A stretch of DNA of 64,000 nucleotides from Semisulcospira habei (taxonomy: Eukaryota; Mollusca; Gastropoda; Semisulcospiridae). Positions 11,294 through 23,617 of this stretch are shown one piece after another. Numbering within the stretch: position 1 is the first letter of the stretch; every line of letters begins with the position of its first letter. The DNA lies in the NCBI GenBank assembly GCA_036245525.1, contig BTPG01000002.1:126288950-126352949 (forward strand). The letters run 5' to 3'. The position numbers were made by a program, and so were the translations under genes. A model generated the notes under the pieces. That model searched no databases and had not been told where the DNA came from. It worked only from the letters and a program-made list of their open reading frames with translations.

Positions 11294-12330
11294 CATGCTC
11301 ATCAGATACACACGCCAACAACTGCTATCTTTACGTCGCCACGCCACCTACTGCACGGCCGGTGCCTACGACAGTGTTGCAGACGCCTTACGCGGCATCC
11401 GATTACGAAAGAGAGGCCGCAAGGGTGGAATCAGCAGAAGGCACGACTCACCACCACACACACAACCAAACACTTCTTTCCCCTTTCCTATGCCCTTCCG
11501 TCACCCCCCGCCTCCTAGTCTTCTCTCTATCCCTTCCTTCTTCTCCCATTTCTTCTCCTCCCTCATCTACCGCTCCCCGCTCTCCTCGGCCGCCTCTTCC
11601 CCCACCCTCCTCCTCCTCCCTCCCCTCACCCCCTCCTCCTTCGCCTGCTTTCTCCTCCTCGTCCCCTCCCCTCACTTTCTCCTCCCCTCACCCTCCACCT
11701 CCCTCATGATCTTCCTACTCTCCTTCCTCCCCCTTTCCCCTCACCGCCCCCCCCCCCCTCACCCTCCTCTCGCATCCTCTTTCATGCCCGGTTCTCCTTC
11801 CCTGTCTTTTCCTCCTCCCCCTCCCCTCCTCTTTCCCCCCTCCATCCTCCCTTCCCCCTCCCCACCCTCCTCCTCCTTCGTCCTCTTCTTCGTCCGTTTC
11901 TTCTCCTTCAGTCTTCCTCTTCTGCCTCATCCAACCTAAAACTGTGTCTGTTCAATGCACAGTCTGTCTGCAAAGATGGCAAAGTCGACGTGATTTCAGA
12001 TTTCATTCTAGATAATGATCTAGATGTTGTCGTGATCACCGAAACGTGGCTCCGCTCAGGTGGCGATGAATCCATCATCGCCAGCGTCACTCCGAGTGGC
12101 TACCGCCTGGCCTCCTTCCCGCGTGATTCCAGAGGGGGCGGCATTGCCATCATCTACAGGGACTGTCTTTCCGCTCACCTCTCCTTCTCTCGGTCCCTCC
12201 CTTTTGCTCATCCCTCCTTTGAATCCGTCGAGGCCGTAGCAACACTCCCTGGCCAGTCCCTCATCTTCTCATGTATCTATCGCCCCCCCCCCCTCCCCCT
12301 CCAAGCTCTCAAAACAAACTCACAAACTCC
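11294..12330 (+). pseudogene. LINE A N-terminal region and AP-type endonuclease remnant
   Basis: The frame from 11294 carries YTRQQLLSLRR, like the start of many L2-type ORFs. After the C/T-rich linker, [31 protein letters not shown] and CIYRPPP mark the first half of an apurinic-type endonuclease. The later catalytic segments (GDFN, SDH equivalents) are shifted between frames through 12330-12900. It would be needed for target cleavage in a live element. Confidence 0.65.
11500..11920. repeat. Strand-biased polypyrimidine tract in LINE A
   Basis: About 420 bases of the + strand are almost only C and T (TCCTCCTCC, CCCCTC runs). It lies between the ORF start and the endonuclease and would encode a Pro/Ser-rich linker. 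Confidence 0.8.
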
Positions 12331-13181
12331 ATGTTCCTCACCGAGTTCGACCTCCTCCTCGACTACTACACCACATGACCCGGAAAACACATCCTTCTTG
12401 GCGACTTTAACTTCCATTTCGACAAACCCGACCACACTGACACAAAACGCCTTCGCACATCACTTTCAAACCACAATCTTACGCAACACATCACCAAACC
12501 CACCCACCGACTTGGCCCAACCCTCGACTGGATCATCACCCGCACCGCCGATCAACTCTTTCTCGACTCTGACACCACCTCTGTACTTCCCTCTGACCAC
12601 CTCGCTATTCTCGTCTCCCTCAACCTACCTCCCCCGAAAAATCCCAAGCTCCTTGTCTCTCGTCGCAAACTAAAATCTGTCAACCGAGAGAGCTTCTTCG
12701 ACGAAGCTGTCGACCTTCTCTTGAACCCCGCCTCCTCTCCTCATCTTGCATCCCATTTCGACTCCTCCCTTCGAAAACTTCTGGACACCCATGCCCCTGT
12801 CACCTCACCTGCTCCATACCCAACCGACCCCCCTCCCCCTGGCTCACTGATGACATAGCCGATGCCAAGCGAGAGCGTCGACAAGCGGAACGCCGCTGGC
12901 GCTCATCCGACCTCACCGTTCACAGACAGATCTTCCAAACAACTAGATCAAAAGTCTGCAGAATGATCTCCGACTCCAAACGTAAACATCTTCAAAACAA
13001 AATCCTGAATCCACTTCTTCCAAAACCCTCTACGCCATCATGAACAGACTCCTAGGCACTTCTAAAGACTCTCCTCTCCCCAACACACACAACAAAGAAG
13101 AACTCCCGTCCGCTTTTTCCACCTATTTTTCCGACAAAATCAAACTCTGCGCAACACACTCGACGCTCTGCCTTCTCCGCC

Positions 13182-14655
13182 TTGCCCTCTCGACCCCCAC
13201 CCCCCCCCCCCCCGCCCCCCTTTTCCGGCACCCCCCTCTCGTCCTTCCGCCCCGTCTCTCAGGATGAAGTCCTCAAGACCATAAAGTCCATGCATTTCAA
13301 AACCTGCGAACTAGATCCCCTCCCAGCTTCTCTCTACCGGGACGGCCTTCCAAAACTTCTGCCCTTCATTACCGACATCATCAACACATCTCTAGAGAAC
13401 GGCTCCGTCCCCGATGTCTTCAAGTCCGCCATCGTCCGTCCTCTCCTCAAAAAACACAACCTCGACCCAAACGAACTCAAAAACTATCGCCCAGTCTCCA
13501 ATCTCTCTTTCCTGTTCAAGCTTTTTGAGAAGGTTGTTCTCAACCAGCTCAACCTCCACCTCACCGACAACAACCTCCTCAGTCCCTTCTAGTCCGCCTA
13601 TAGCAAACATCACGGGACTGAAACATATCCAAAACGACCTGCTTCTCTCCACCGACTCGGGCAACATCTCCCTTCTTACGCTACTCGATCTCTCTGCTGC
13701 CTTCGACACCATAGACCACTCTATCCTCCTCCACCGCCTTCACCACTCCTTTGGAATCACTGACTCTGCTCACTCCTGGTTTCTCTCCTACCTCTCCGAC
13801 AGACAGCAGTCCGTCACCATCGACGGCGTCTCCTCCAACCCAGTGAGGCTCTCCTGCGGAGTTCCACAGGGGTCCGTCCTTGGCCCGGTCCTGTTCACAC
13901 TATACACCTCTCCCCTGTCAAACATCATCCAGTCTCACATAAACCACCACCTCTACGCTGACGACTCACAACTACTAGACAAAGACAAACTCGACAATAC
14001 TTAGTCACTACTGACTCGCACGGCTGACTGCTACGAAGACGTGAAAAACTGGATGACAGCAAACAAGCTTAAACTGAACGACGACAAAACGGAAGACATG
14101 CTGGTAGGCACTCGCCAGAAACTTTCCCAGCTCCCTTCCTCTCTCCACCTTCAACTCGACAGCACCCCCATCTCCCTCTCTGACTCGGCCAAAAACCTCG
14201 GCGTTATCCTCGATTCCTCTCTTTCCATGATCAGCTTTGTCTCTGCCACGGCACAGGCATGCTATTTCCACCTCCGCCGCATCGGTCAGATCAGAAAATA
14301 CCTCACTACCGAAGCTGCCACCAAACTTGCTGTCTCTCTCATCCTATCTCGCATCGACTACTGCAACTCTCTCCTTCCCGGCCTCAGTCCCTCACTCAAC
14401 CACTTTCACCCTCCAGCGTGTCCAGAACAATGCTGCCCGCCTCATCCTCAGAAAGAAAAAATCCGACCACATCACTACTCTGCTCAAACTCCTTCACTGG
14501 CTTCCCATCTCCCAAAGCATCCAATACAAGATTCTGTCTCTCTGCTACAAATCCCTGAACAACTGCGCTCCTGCCTATCTCTTCAACTTACTTCACCCCT
14601 ACACTCCTCCCCGCTCCGCCTCCGACCCTCTCCGCCTCGACATCCCCCGCACCTG
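13182..14655 (+). pseudogene. LINE A reverse transcriptase, frameshifted
   Basis: 13182-13592 encodes the fingers/palm start ([28 protein letters not shown]). The frame changes near 13590, then 13600-14004 encodes [29 protein letters not shown] and the YADDSQL active site. From 14041 comes the thumb ([23 protein letters not shown]), with further shifts near 14400. The product would be truncated, so the copy is dead. Confidence 0.75.
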
Positions 14656-15004
14656 AAACTCAGCACTTTCGGCCCCCACTCCTTCTCTATATACGGTCCA
14701 TTCGCCTGGAACACTCTCCCACTCTCTCTCCGCCCGTCAGTGACTCTCAGTCTCTCCTCCTTCCAGTCCGCCCTCAAAACTCACCTCTTTCAACAGTTCA
14801 ACTCTAGCACTATATCACCACACTCCCCACCCCAAGTCAGTCGACCGCGTAATGTATTTCACTTTGTGTGGTACGCGAGCCGTTGTCTAAACGTGCGCAT
14901 GCGTGCGTGAGTTGTGAGTGCGCGCGGCTTAGAGTTAATTTATATAATTATTATAAGATAAGCGCATTATAAATACCGTAATTATTATTATTATTATTAT
15001 TATT

Positions 15005-15060
15005 AGATAACCACTGGCCCAGAACGTAGACTAACTTTTGCTTAGTACATGAGACCAGAA
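15005..15060 (-). mobile_element. Tandem-core repeat copy 2, end part
   Basis: AACCACTGGCCCAGAAC...GACTAACTTTTGCTT is the complement of GCAAAAGTGAGTC...GGGCCAGTGGT at the start of copies 3 and 4. It continues copy 2 after LINE A. Confidence 0.7.
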
Positions 15061-15119
15061 TGATTTGGTCAACTTCACATGCTGTACAGAGACAAAGAAA
15101 TATCATTATCATAGTGTGG

Positions 15120-15434
15120 TAATCCCTAAGCGTGGCTCCACCTGCTATTAAATTCCGTGTTTGATATATTTCTGTTTTCCATTCGGGCCTACCGGGTCTT
15201 CTCTTTTCGAATAGTGGTAATGGGATTTTTTTTACGTGCGCAGTTGATGATTATGCGTGCTGTACACACGAAGGCGAGACAGGCACCGTAAAACCGAGTC
15301 TGTACGTAATTTGACACGATGGGAATGAGGAAAGTCTGGCACCATCCCATCCCTACACCGGCCATGGCCGGGATTCGAACCCGGAATCTTAAGACTGCCA
15401 GCGCAGTGTCTTATCCACTAAGCTACGTTCCCAG
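15120..15434 (-). mobile_element. tRNA-headed SINE (minus strand)
   Basis: Read on the minus strand, the head at 15434-15360 has an A box (TAGCTTAGTGGATAAGAC) and a B box (GGTTCGAATCC) at normal tRNA spacing. The acceptor-stem halves (GGGAACG and the bases after CCCGG) do not pair, so it is not a working tRNA. The body runs toward ~15120; the far end is unclear. Confidence 0.65.
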
Positions 15435-15646
15435 AGAAGAACCGTTTAACGGAGAAAGAAACACTTAGAAAAGACGGTCACACTACTTTGTTTTGCGGTG
15501 TGTGTTATTGTAACTGTTTTCTCTAAACACGTTTCTCCCCGGCCTCCTTTGGGGTCTTCTCTGCATTTTAAACGCTTGACAGTCACCTTTTTGGTTTGGA
15601 TTGCAACATAGAAGCTGCACATTATTTCTATGGTGATGTATATCTC
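15435..15646. other. Unassigned spacer before the RTE element
   Basis: Contains ACGGAGAAAGAAACACTTAG, which matches the outer end of the foldback element at 25611-27918 over ~30 bases, so a terminal fragment of that family may be present. The last 12 bases are the RTE target duplication. Confidence 0.45.
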
Positions 15647-15925
15647 CCTCGCGCTGGGACCATACGGCGTTGAGGCGCGTCCCCTGGGTGGTGGATAGGG
15701 GGTCCCTCGTGAGAGGGGTGCACCGAATGAAATAAGGTGCCGTGAACCAACATGGTCTAAGGGAAGGTGACCCCGACAGAAAACCCCTGGTCCTCCTAGT
15801 AAGGGGGTTGGGCGTGGGGGTAGCTTCCCCACCCTGCAAAAAAGGAAATAGCTACAAAAACGCCGACGAAAAGACTAACAGTAATTCCTTTCCTGGAGGA
15901 GGAAGGTTCTTCTACTAGAAGACTT

Positions 15926-16566
15926 ATGACGTCCTGTGGGGAAAGCCGGAAGTCTTCGGAAGCCACAGGACCGAGCCGCCTCTCTCTATCCAGGGATACA
16001 ACCATGGGCACATGGAACGTCAAGACCATGTACCAGAGCGGCAAGGCCGCCCAGATAGCAGCGGAAATGCAAAAGTACAACCTTTCCCTGCTAGGCATCA
16101 GTGAAGCCAGATGGACGCAGTCTGGCCAGAAAAGGCTGTTAAGTGGGGAGATGATTCTGTATTCAGGTCATGAAGAGGAGAATGCCCCCCCCCCCCCCAT
16201 ACAGAAGGAGTAGCACTCATGCTGTCACCAGTGGCACAGAGAGCGCTGATGGGCTGGGAACCTCTTGGGCCAAGAATTATAACAGCAGCCTTTAGAACCA
16301 AGAAAAAGCTCAAGCTGAACGTCATCCAGTGTTATGCGCCCACCAATGACAGTGACGAGGAAGAGAAACAAGAGTTCTACGACCGACTCACCAGAGTGCC
16401 GTGGACAAATGTGCGGAGCGAGACATCACCATCGTCATGGGCGATTTTAATGCCAAAATAGGGGAGGACAACACCGGATACGAAGAGGTGATGGGGAGAC
16501 AGGGACTAGGCTCGGAGATGAGTGAGAACGGGGAGAGGTTTGTAGACTTTTGTGCTCTAAACCGAC
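15926..16566 (+). pseudogene. RTE copy 1 endonuclease region, frameshifted
   Basis: Motifs lie in three frames: GTWNVKTM and LLGISEARW (from 16003), then after a C run at 16185-16198 LNVIQCYAPTNDSDEEE, then VMGDFNAKIGED and LVIGG. These are the expected catalytic blocks of the APE-like endonuclease. The C run is the probable site of one frameshift. The final [13 protein letters not shown] and SDHH block lies in the RT frame. Confidence 0.7.
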
Positions 16567-18951
16567 TTGTCATTGGAGGCAGCATCTTCCCACACAGAAG
16601 AATACACAAAGCAACTTGGGTCTCACCTGACCATACAACAGAGAACCAAAATAGACCATATCTGCATTAGCAAGAAATTTAGAAGATCCCTTCAAGATGT
16701 TCGAGTGAGGAGGGGAGCAGATGTCGCCTCAGACCACCATCTGCTTACCTTAAGAATGAAGCTCAAGCTAAAGAAAAGCCGCACAGAGACAACAAGAAGA
16801 CAGCGCTATAATGTAGGCCTCCTGAGAGAAACTGGAGTTAGAGAAGAGTTCAAACTGGTGCTGTCCAACCGGTTTCAAGCGCTACAGGAGCTAGTAAATG
16901 AAGAGGAGGCGGTCACCACAGAGCAGCAGTGGAAGGCAGTTAGAGAGGCGCTGAACTCAACCTGCAAAGACACTGTAGGGTTCAGGAAACACCACCACAA
17001 GGACTGGCTGTCGGCACAGACCTTGAAGAAGATAGAAGCGAGGAAGCAGAAGAAAGCAGCGGTCAACAACAGTCGCACGAGAGCAGCCAAAGTAAGGGCA
17101 CAGGGGGAATACTCGGAAGCCAACCGCGAGGTGAAGAGGAGTATCAGGGCAGACAAGAGGGCCTACACAGACAGCCTGGCAGCAGAGGCAGAAAAGGCAG
17201 CAGGCAGCGGCAACATGAAACAGCTCTACGACATTACCAGAAGATTGTCGGGTAAGTATGGCCATACAGAAAGACCAGTAAAAGACAAAGAAGGCAAGCC
17301 TATTGCAGACAAAGCAGACCAACTCGACAGATGGGCCGAGTATTTTGAAGAGTTACTGAACAGACCTAGCCCACCCGACCCCCCCGACATCCAGCTGGCA
17401 GAGACCGACCTACCCATCAGCTGTGACAGACCCAGCCGGGAAGAGATCAGAAAAGCAGTGGCATTTTTGAAGAATGGCAAAGCAGCAGGGCCAGATGGCA
17501 TCCCAGCGGAGTCTCTGAAAGCAGACCTAGAGACAACAGTTGAGATGCTGTACCCACTGTTTGGAAAGATCTGGGAAGAGGAGGTGATGCCAGCTGACTG
17601 GAAGGAGGGGTACCTAATCAAGCTTCCCAAGAAAGGCGACCTCAGCAAGTGTTCCAACTACAGAGGAATCACCTTGCTGTCAGTACCAGGAAAGGTCTTC
17701 AACAGGATCATCCTAGAGAGAATGAAGAGCTCCGTTGACCCCCAGCTGAGAGACCAGCAAGCAGGATTCAGGAAAAACCGATCATGTACAGACCAGATCG
17801 CCACTCTCCGCATCATCGTGGAACAGTCTCTGGAGTGGAGCTCCCCGCTGTACGTCAACTTTGTGGATTATGAGAAAGCATTTGACAGCGTGGACCGAGA
17901 GACTCTGTGGAAACTCCTACGACACTACGGTGTACCCACAAAGCTCGTCCGCCTGATCAAGAGCAGCTACGATGGCATGACATGTCGCGTGATCCACGAA
18001 GGGCAGTTCACCAGAGAGCTCCAGGTCAGAACTGGTGTCAGGCAGGGGTGTCTGCTGTCTCCGTTCCTCTTCCTACTGGCCATAGACTGGGTCATGAAGA
18101 TGACCACAGAGCACAGACGAAGTGGAATACAGTGGACACTGTGGACACAGCTTGACGACCTCGATTTTGCAGACGACTTGGCATTACTGTCCCACACTCA
18201 TCAACAAATGCAGGACAAGACCACGAGGCTTGCTGACATCTCGTCCCAAGTGGGCCTCACCATTCACAAACAGAAAACAAAGACAATGAGGCTGAACGCA
18301 ACCAGGGAAGAACCAGTCTTGCTTGCTGGCACCCCGTTGGAGGAGGTGGAGTCCTTCACCTATCTCGGGAGCATCATAGACAAAAAAGGCGGCACTGATG
18401 CAGATGTCAGAGCACGAATCGGTAAAGCCAGAGCAGCCTTTTTCCAGTTGAAAAAAGTGTGGAGTTCCAGAGAGCTGTCACAACACACCAAAGTCCGGAT
18501 TTTCAACTCCAATGTAAAAGTAGTTCTCCTATATGGAGCAGAGACATGGAGATTGACAAAAACCACAGTCAACAGAGTACAGACCTTCATGAACAGTTGC
18601 CTTAGAAGAATTTTGAAAATCCACTGGCCAGAGAAGATCAGCAACGTCAGACTCTGGGAGAGAACAGAGCAGATAACAGCAGAGAATGAAATTGGGCGAA
18701 GAAGATGGGGATGGATCGGTCACAGTCTGAGAAAGCCAGCTTCCAGTATCACTAGGCAGGCATTGTCATGGAACCCCCAGGGAAAGAGGAAAAGAGGTAG
18801 GCCGAGAAACTCCTGGCGTCGAGACCTCCAAGCAGACATCAAGAGACTGGGAACCACCTGGAGTAGAATCGAAGGAGAAGCACAGGACAGGAGTTGCTGG
18901 AGGTCTCTCGTCGACGGCCTATACCCGGGTAGGGGTGACAGGCATAAGTAA
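16567..18951 (+). CDS. RTE copy 1 reverse transcriptase ORF (794 codons, open)
   Basis: The open frame covers the end of the endonuclease ([10 protein letters not shown]) and an entire [90 protein letters not shown] and the active-site [11 protein letters not shown]-terminal [10 protein letters not shown]...RRRWGWIGH region follows, ending close to the (GTAA)n tail. In a live element the endonuclease and RT would be one ORF; here the 5' part is shifted, so the ATG used is only the first available. Confidence 0.75.
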   Translation: MSLEAASSHTEEYTKQLGSHLTIQQRTKIDHICISKKFRRSLQDVRVRRGADVASDHHLLTLRMKLKLKKSRTETTRRQRYNVGLLRETGVREEFKLVLSNRFQALQELVNEEEAVTTEQQWKAVREALNSTCKDTVGFRKHHHKDWLSAQTLKKIEARKQKKAAVNNSRTRAAKVRAQGEYSEANREVKRSIRADKRAYTDSLAAEAEKAAGSGNMKQLYDITRRLSGKYGHTERPVKDKEGKPIADKADQLDRWAEYFEELLNRPSPPDPPDIQLAETDLPISCDRPSREEIRKAVAFLKNGKAAGPDGIPAESLKADLETTVEMLYPLFGKIWEEEVMPADWKEGYLIKLPKKGDLSKCSNYRGITLLSVPGKVFNRIILERMKSSVDPQLRDQQAGFRKNRSCTDQIATLRIIVEQSLEWSSPLYVNFVDYEKAFDSVDRETLWKLLRHYGVPTKLVRLIKSSYDGMTCRVIHEGQFTRELQVRTGVRQGCLLSPFLFLLAIDWVMKMTTEHRRSGIQWTLWTQLDDLDFADDLALLSHTHQQMQDKTTRLADISSQVGLTIHKQKTKTMRLNATREEPVLLAGTPLEEVESFTYLGSIIDKKGGTDADVRARIGKARAAFFQLKKVWSSRELSQHTKVRIFNSNVKVVLLYGAETWRLTKTTVNRVQTFMNSCLRRILKIHWPEKISNVRLWERTEQITAENEIGRRRWGWIGHSLRKPASSITRQALSWNPQGKRKRGRPRNSWRRDLQADIKRLGTTWSRIEGEAQDRSCWRSLVDGLYPGRGDRHK

Positions 18952-19000
18952 GTAAGTAAGATGTATATCTCAACTGACGAGTACACGTTCAGATACATAT

Positions 19001-19122
19001 CATCACAAGCGTCCCAGTAGCCCTCTTGTTGACAGAAATTTCTTAATAGGGACGGCACGCGCATCACAAGCGTCCCAGTAGCCCTCTTGTTGACAGAAAT
19101 TTCTTAATAGGGACGGCACGCG
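19001..19122. repeat. 61-bp tandem duplication in the left inverted repeat
   Basis: CATCACAAGCGTCCCAGTAG ... GGGACGGCACGCG occurs twice in a row with virtually no change. The right end of the element has it once, so the duplication is local and recent. Confidence 0.85.
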
Positions 19123-20991
19123 CCGCCTCCCATCTGGTTTCACTGAATGCCGGGCCGGAGAGGGGTGGGTTGGGGGTTGGTACGGGTCAACACTGACCTA
19201 TACTGAAACACAACCAGAGCAGTGGCAAATGCACTGACCCAGATCTTTAGTTCACGGCTGCAAAGTCTGGTCACTACTGACTCTGAGACATTCCTCTCCA
19301 AAAATTCCAAACTCAGCCTTTCCACGTCGGTAATGGGGTTCCATTGCTAAAGACGCAGTCGGACATCTTTGTTTTTAACTCACGTCAAATGCTCGTTTTC
19401 TTTTTATAACGTTTCTTGTGGGTTTTTTATCTATCGCCTATTTCATTCAAAATGTGATTTTGCAAAATAAACAAAAAGTGATAAAATTTCATTTAAAAAT
19501 GGACAGCAATTAATGAAATAGTTTTTGTTTTGAGTGTATTTTGGGCTGATGCGGCTTAGTTTCCGAGGGCACTGACGTGGAAATTAGCAAAGTCGTTTCT
19601 GGTACACTCTAACTAGGGCATATGGGCCCCAGTGTTTCGTGAAAACGCTTGAAACAGACCAGGCTACGTCAAGTGTCACACTAGAAAAACTTCCGATCGC
19701 GGCCTGGCCTGTACTTTCTTACTTTTTAGCCTTTTCAAGTCGGCAAAGCGATCGCTGTCGCCATTGCTAACGACGCTGTCCGACATTTTGTTTTTACTCT
19801 CCTCTCACGACTTTTTAAAAAATGTGATATTATGGCAATTGTTATTATACTGCAGTATTTTGTTTATGGTAAAATATTTTAAAAAAATGGTTCAATATAA
19901 ACATTTTATTTAAAGATGCTAGAATGATCTACAGTTGATACAATACTTTGGCTTTGAGTGTATATGTATTTTAGTGTTGTTTGGCTGCCTCACGTGGTGC
20001 ATGTGTAAGATTCCAGACCAGAACTGAACTGTGCAACTTAAGTATGAATGTAAGGGCTCATACACTTTTCAAAGTAGCCAGTCAGTTACAACTTTCGGCT
20101 TACACATGTGAGCAATCGAAAACCGACCGACACATTCCACACGGTTTCCTGAGCGGCTAGCTCGAACACTAACTAGCCAAACTCTTTCTGGTACTCTATG
20201 ACTAGAAAACAGAGGTAAATGAAACTTGCAGGGAGATATTAATCACTAAAGGTTTCGGAGCCTTTAAGAGACATGAAAGTATATGCCCCCGGCAACATAG
20301 ACACTGCCGCCGGTTTCATTATGGCACTGAGGTGGAAAGCACTCTCTGGTAAGCTACAAGGGAACAGAACTAAATAAAATGGGCAGGCAGAGTTAAATCA
20401 CTGAAGATTTTGTACCTTACCTACAGATACATTTAGGTATATGCCGCCGACATGTTCCCTGCAGCTCTGTACATTTTTCCATCCTGTCCCGCTTTGCCCG
20501 AAAGGAATAGATTCACATTAGCCTCTGATGTCCAAGGGGCTCGTGAGATCCAGCTCTTTATGACAAACGCCCTTCTCAATGCACCAGTTGCAGGGAGGGC
20601 ATGGGTAGCGGTTGTGAACAGACTCATATAACCCACCAACACACACGCTGCAGTTCTGTACAGTTTTTCATCCTGCCCACCCCCCACCCCCCTTTGCCTG
20701 AGAAGAAATAGATTCACATTAGCCCCTACCAGTCACAGGGGCTCGTGAGATCCTGTCCTGTATGCCAAACGTAATCCACCCCAGATGTTCCTATGAATGT
20801 GGACGCGGTCAGTGTCCAGTAGTGATAGCCACACGGCCCCACATGTGGCCCTCATTGCTGGAAACCGACCGGCATCGGATGTTTATACTAACAGAGTGAA
20901 CTGAGGGACTAAAAGCCCTCCTAAGCATGAAATAGAAGGATAGGTGATTTTAATTGTGGCACAGTCTATCCCCTCTTTATTCTATTGGACT

Positions 20992-21203
<212 letters not shown>

Positions 21204-22989
21204 TCAGTGCATTCTACATTTTTATGTTCAGCCCTTTTGGCCACGGAATACAGTGCCGTTTCCGTACTGTCCAGTCTCTTAGCTATAGTCAATATTTCAA
21301 GGATCCCCTAAAAACACTACCGCCCATCAGCTGCACATTTGCCATGCACAAAATAACAACAACAACAACAAAAACCAGCACATTGACAGTCTCATTTCTT
21401 GGTTATGAACCTGATTCCTTACCAACCCCACACCCAAGCACAGCTGAAATCAGCGTGCCCCACAAATCACTAAGTCAGCGGCAACTCAACATAGGCCCAC
21501 TATTGTCCACTGGATAAGCTCAGGATGGAAAATATTACTAGGAAAATAAAATATTATGATCATGATCTACGAGTGTGATTGAGTGGCTGCAAGTTGCACC
21601 ATAGGTGAATTTCCTGTACATAAAGTCTTTCGAACAATAAATTAAATTAGCTGCTTTATTGATTTATCCCATAGGTGAGGTAGCAGGGATAATATGGGCA
21701 ACCTAGAAACGTGTACAACACATGCGGACCACTCTTTATTCTAGTCACACTGTGACCTGTGAACACGGCATCCATGCTTGCGCGTACCAGCTCTTTCCCC
21801 GGGCGTTATAAGTTTGAGCATGTGTTCAGTCTTATGCTAAAACCTGACTTTGTCCGCTCTGAGAAGAACTGCGCAGTTCGTTTGCGGCAGCAGGTTCTCA
21901 GTAGCCTTTGTAAATGCAGGGGCAAATGTACATATATGCTAGGACTAGAAGCGGTATATTGGCCTGTCTCCTGCACGGTTTCAGTTTCAGCAAGCATACT
22001 GGCCTGCAATACCAGCTTGGTGAAAATACATAGATTGTAATGAGTCTGTGCAAGTTTTGAAAACCTTCGGTGGTAAACCTCTCTCGTGATTTATACTATA
22101 GTGCTCCTCAGTTCCCGCATCAGAGTAGGGTTTGTCTAACGTGTAACCCCGAGGCGGCCGGCGAATTTTCGCAAACGAATGCGGGCGCTTTTGTGTACGT
22201 TAGAAGCCTAGTGCCTGGCGTTAGGTTTCAAATGAATGGCCAAACAAACGCATACTTTGATTGTGCAGCATCAAATCTAACGCTCGTAGCACGTGAGGTC
22301 AACACAATACACTCAAACAAAAGTAATTTATCAATAGCTGACCATTTAAAGCATTCTAAATAAAACATTTGATTTTAAACACTTGGAAACATTGCTACAA
22401 GTTTCCTGGCAATATGGCAATAGATTATCAATTTCCACAGTATCACATAAAAAAAGAAAAACAACCGAAGAGAGTAAAACCAAGATGTCGGACCGCGTCG
22501 TTAGCAATGGAATCAGCGATCGCTTTACCGACTTGAAAAGCTGAGAATTTTTACAAAGGAAGGCCTCAGAGTAAAAATAGACTGTACAGAGACCTCGGGA
22601 AAGGGTTGGGAATTTGTTTACAGTACACATAAACACGCCGGCACGACCAGGGAGCGATAAAGCGGCAGCGGCGAGCTGTTAAAGCGGCCGAGGCGTTGAC
22701 AGTTTCTGTCGTTATGTTGGGGTAAGAGGCAGTCTGGCACCAGATTCTAGCGAGGCCTTGTTTCGGCATGTAAACATCTGGGTCACGGACATTTGACACT
22801 GCTCTGGGTGTATCAATTTACAGGTCAGTGTTGGCCGGACAGGTCGTAGACCCACCCACCCCCACCGCCCCCCCTCCCACCCCCACCCCTGCCCGGCATT
22901 TAGTGAAACCAGATGGGAGGCGGCGCGTGCCGTCCCTATTAAAATGTTGTCTGTCAACAAAAGGGCTACTGGGACGCTATATAGGAGCT

Positions 22990-23493
22990 TGTGAAAAAAA
23001 ATGATCCTCAATCAGAACTGAAGTTGCTGTTGAAAGAACCATACTTTGCGTGTTGCCATTTTTGTCAGATCTGTGCACACAGATTACTAGACTTTAAAAA
23101 ATAACTTCGTTCTTTATAATTATATTCATTTTCACAGAAATGTCACAACCTTTCGAGTTTACATAATAAATCTTTGCACACAGCCCCTCTCCGCTCCCCC
23201 CCCCCCTCTCTCTCTCTCTCCTCCCCCCCCCCCCCCCCCCCCCTCCGGCGGTACATAATCGTGAAACTCAAGTTGTTTGGGTACAGCTCAACGTAATAAA
23301 AAAAAATGTGTTTTATTTTTGTAAATTCAAAGTCTGTGACAAACAATTCCTGTTCCATTGTCTGATTTCACCAAAGTAGTCGTTTGTTGGAACAGGCTAG
23401 GTTCTGTCAACGCGCGCGAAAAGGACTACATCGCACGAGGCGAAATAACCACCAATCACGGTGTTACTCGCCCAAAACTCATCCGGGGATCCA
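22990..23493 (+). promoter_or_regulatory. Putative 5' flank/UTR of the zinc-finger gene
   Basis: This 500-base stretch separates the end of a terminal-inverted-repeat element (~22985) from the start codon. It holds a CT run and a poly-C run (23196-23243) and a locally CpG-rich stretch (CGCGCG at 23411-23416 and several CG dinucleotides to 23490). No TATA box is obvious. The promoter role is inferred from position only. Confidence 0.3.
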
Positions 23494-23617
23494 ATGGCTG
23501 CGGCCTCGTTTCCGAAATTTGTCAACCGAATTGTCCGCCATCTTGAATCTTTCCTCGACAAGAAAATGTCTGTCGATGCTCATTCTGTCACCCAAATTCA
23601 AGTGGAAAACGTTGTTG
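23494..23617 (+). CDS. ZNF236: Zinc-finger gene exon 1 (start codon)
   Basis: The exon opens with ATGGCTGCG in a context with A at -3. It encodes 41 residues, beginning [10 protein letters not shown], and then one base (phase 1) before the donor GTAAGA at 23618. The peptide has no finger and looks like a short amphipathic N-terminal segment. The one-base phase fits the two-base start of exon 2 exactly (G+AT gives Asp). The ATG is the first in this frame after unspliced upstream sequence. No homologue of this N-terminal stretch is recalled, so start choice is less certain than the splice join. Confidence 0.65.

Larger units (their letters stand above)
10860..15004 (+). mobile_element. L2/CR1-like LINE A, near full length, inactivated
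   Basis: It is inserted into the reversed tandem-core repeat: AGAT occurs at 10856-10859 and again at 15005-15008, and repeat sequence resumes with AACCACTGGCCC. In order it has a 5' region with (CA)n runs, an ORF start near 11294 (MLIRYTRQQLLSLRR), a very C/T-rich Pro/Ser linker (11500-11920), an endonuclease domain (11924-12330), reverse transcriptase (13260-14000), a C-terminal region, and a (TTA)n tail at 14982-15004. Several frameshifts break the frame. The motifs [20 protein letters not shown] and YADDSQL are typical of the L2/CR1 group; the exact clade is inferred. Confidence 0.8.
15647..18959 (+). mobile_element. RTE-type LINE, copy 1, full length
   Basis: Flanked by an exact 12-base duplication, GATGTATATCTC, at 15635-15646 and 18960-18971. 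It has a short G-rich 5' UTR, an endonuclease region from 15926, an RT frame to 18951 and a (GTAA)n 3' end (CATAAGTAAGTAAGTAA). The GTWNVKTMYQSGKAAQ endonuclease start and the short tetranucleotide tail are typical of RTE-like elements; the clade call is from memory of such proteins. A second copy is at 54614-59232. Confidence 0.85.

Noticed and set aside
10815..11939. 374-codon open frame rich in Thr/His and Pro/Ser
   Set aside because: It is a product of (CA)n and C/T-rich low complexity in LINE A; only the YTRQQLLSLRR part from 11294 looks like real LINE coding sequence.
15360..15434. Possible tRNA gene on the minus strand
   Set aside because: A and B boxes are good but the acceptor stem does not pair; it is a SINE head.
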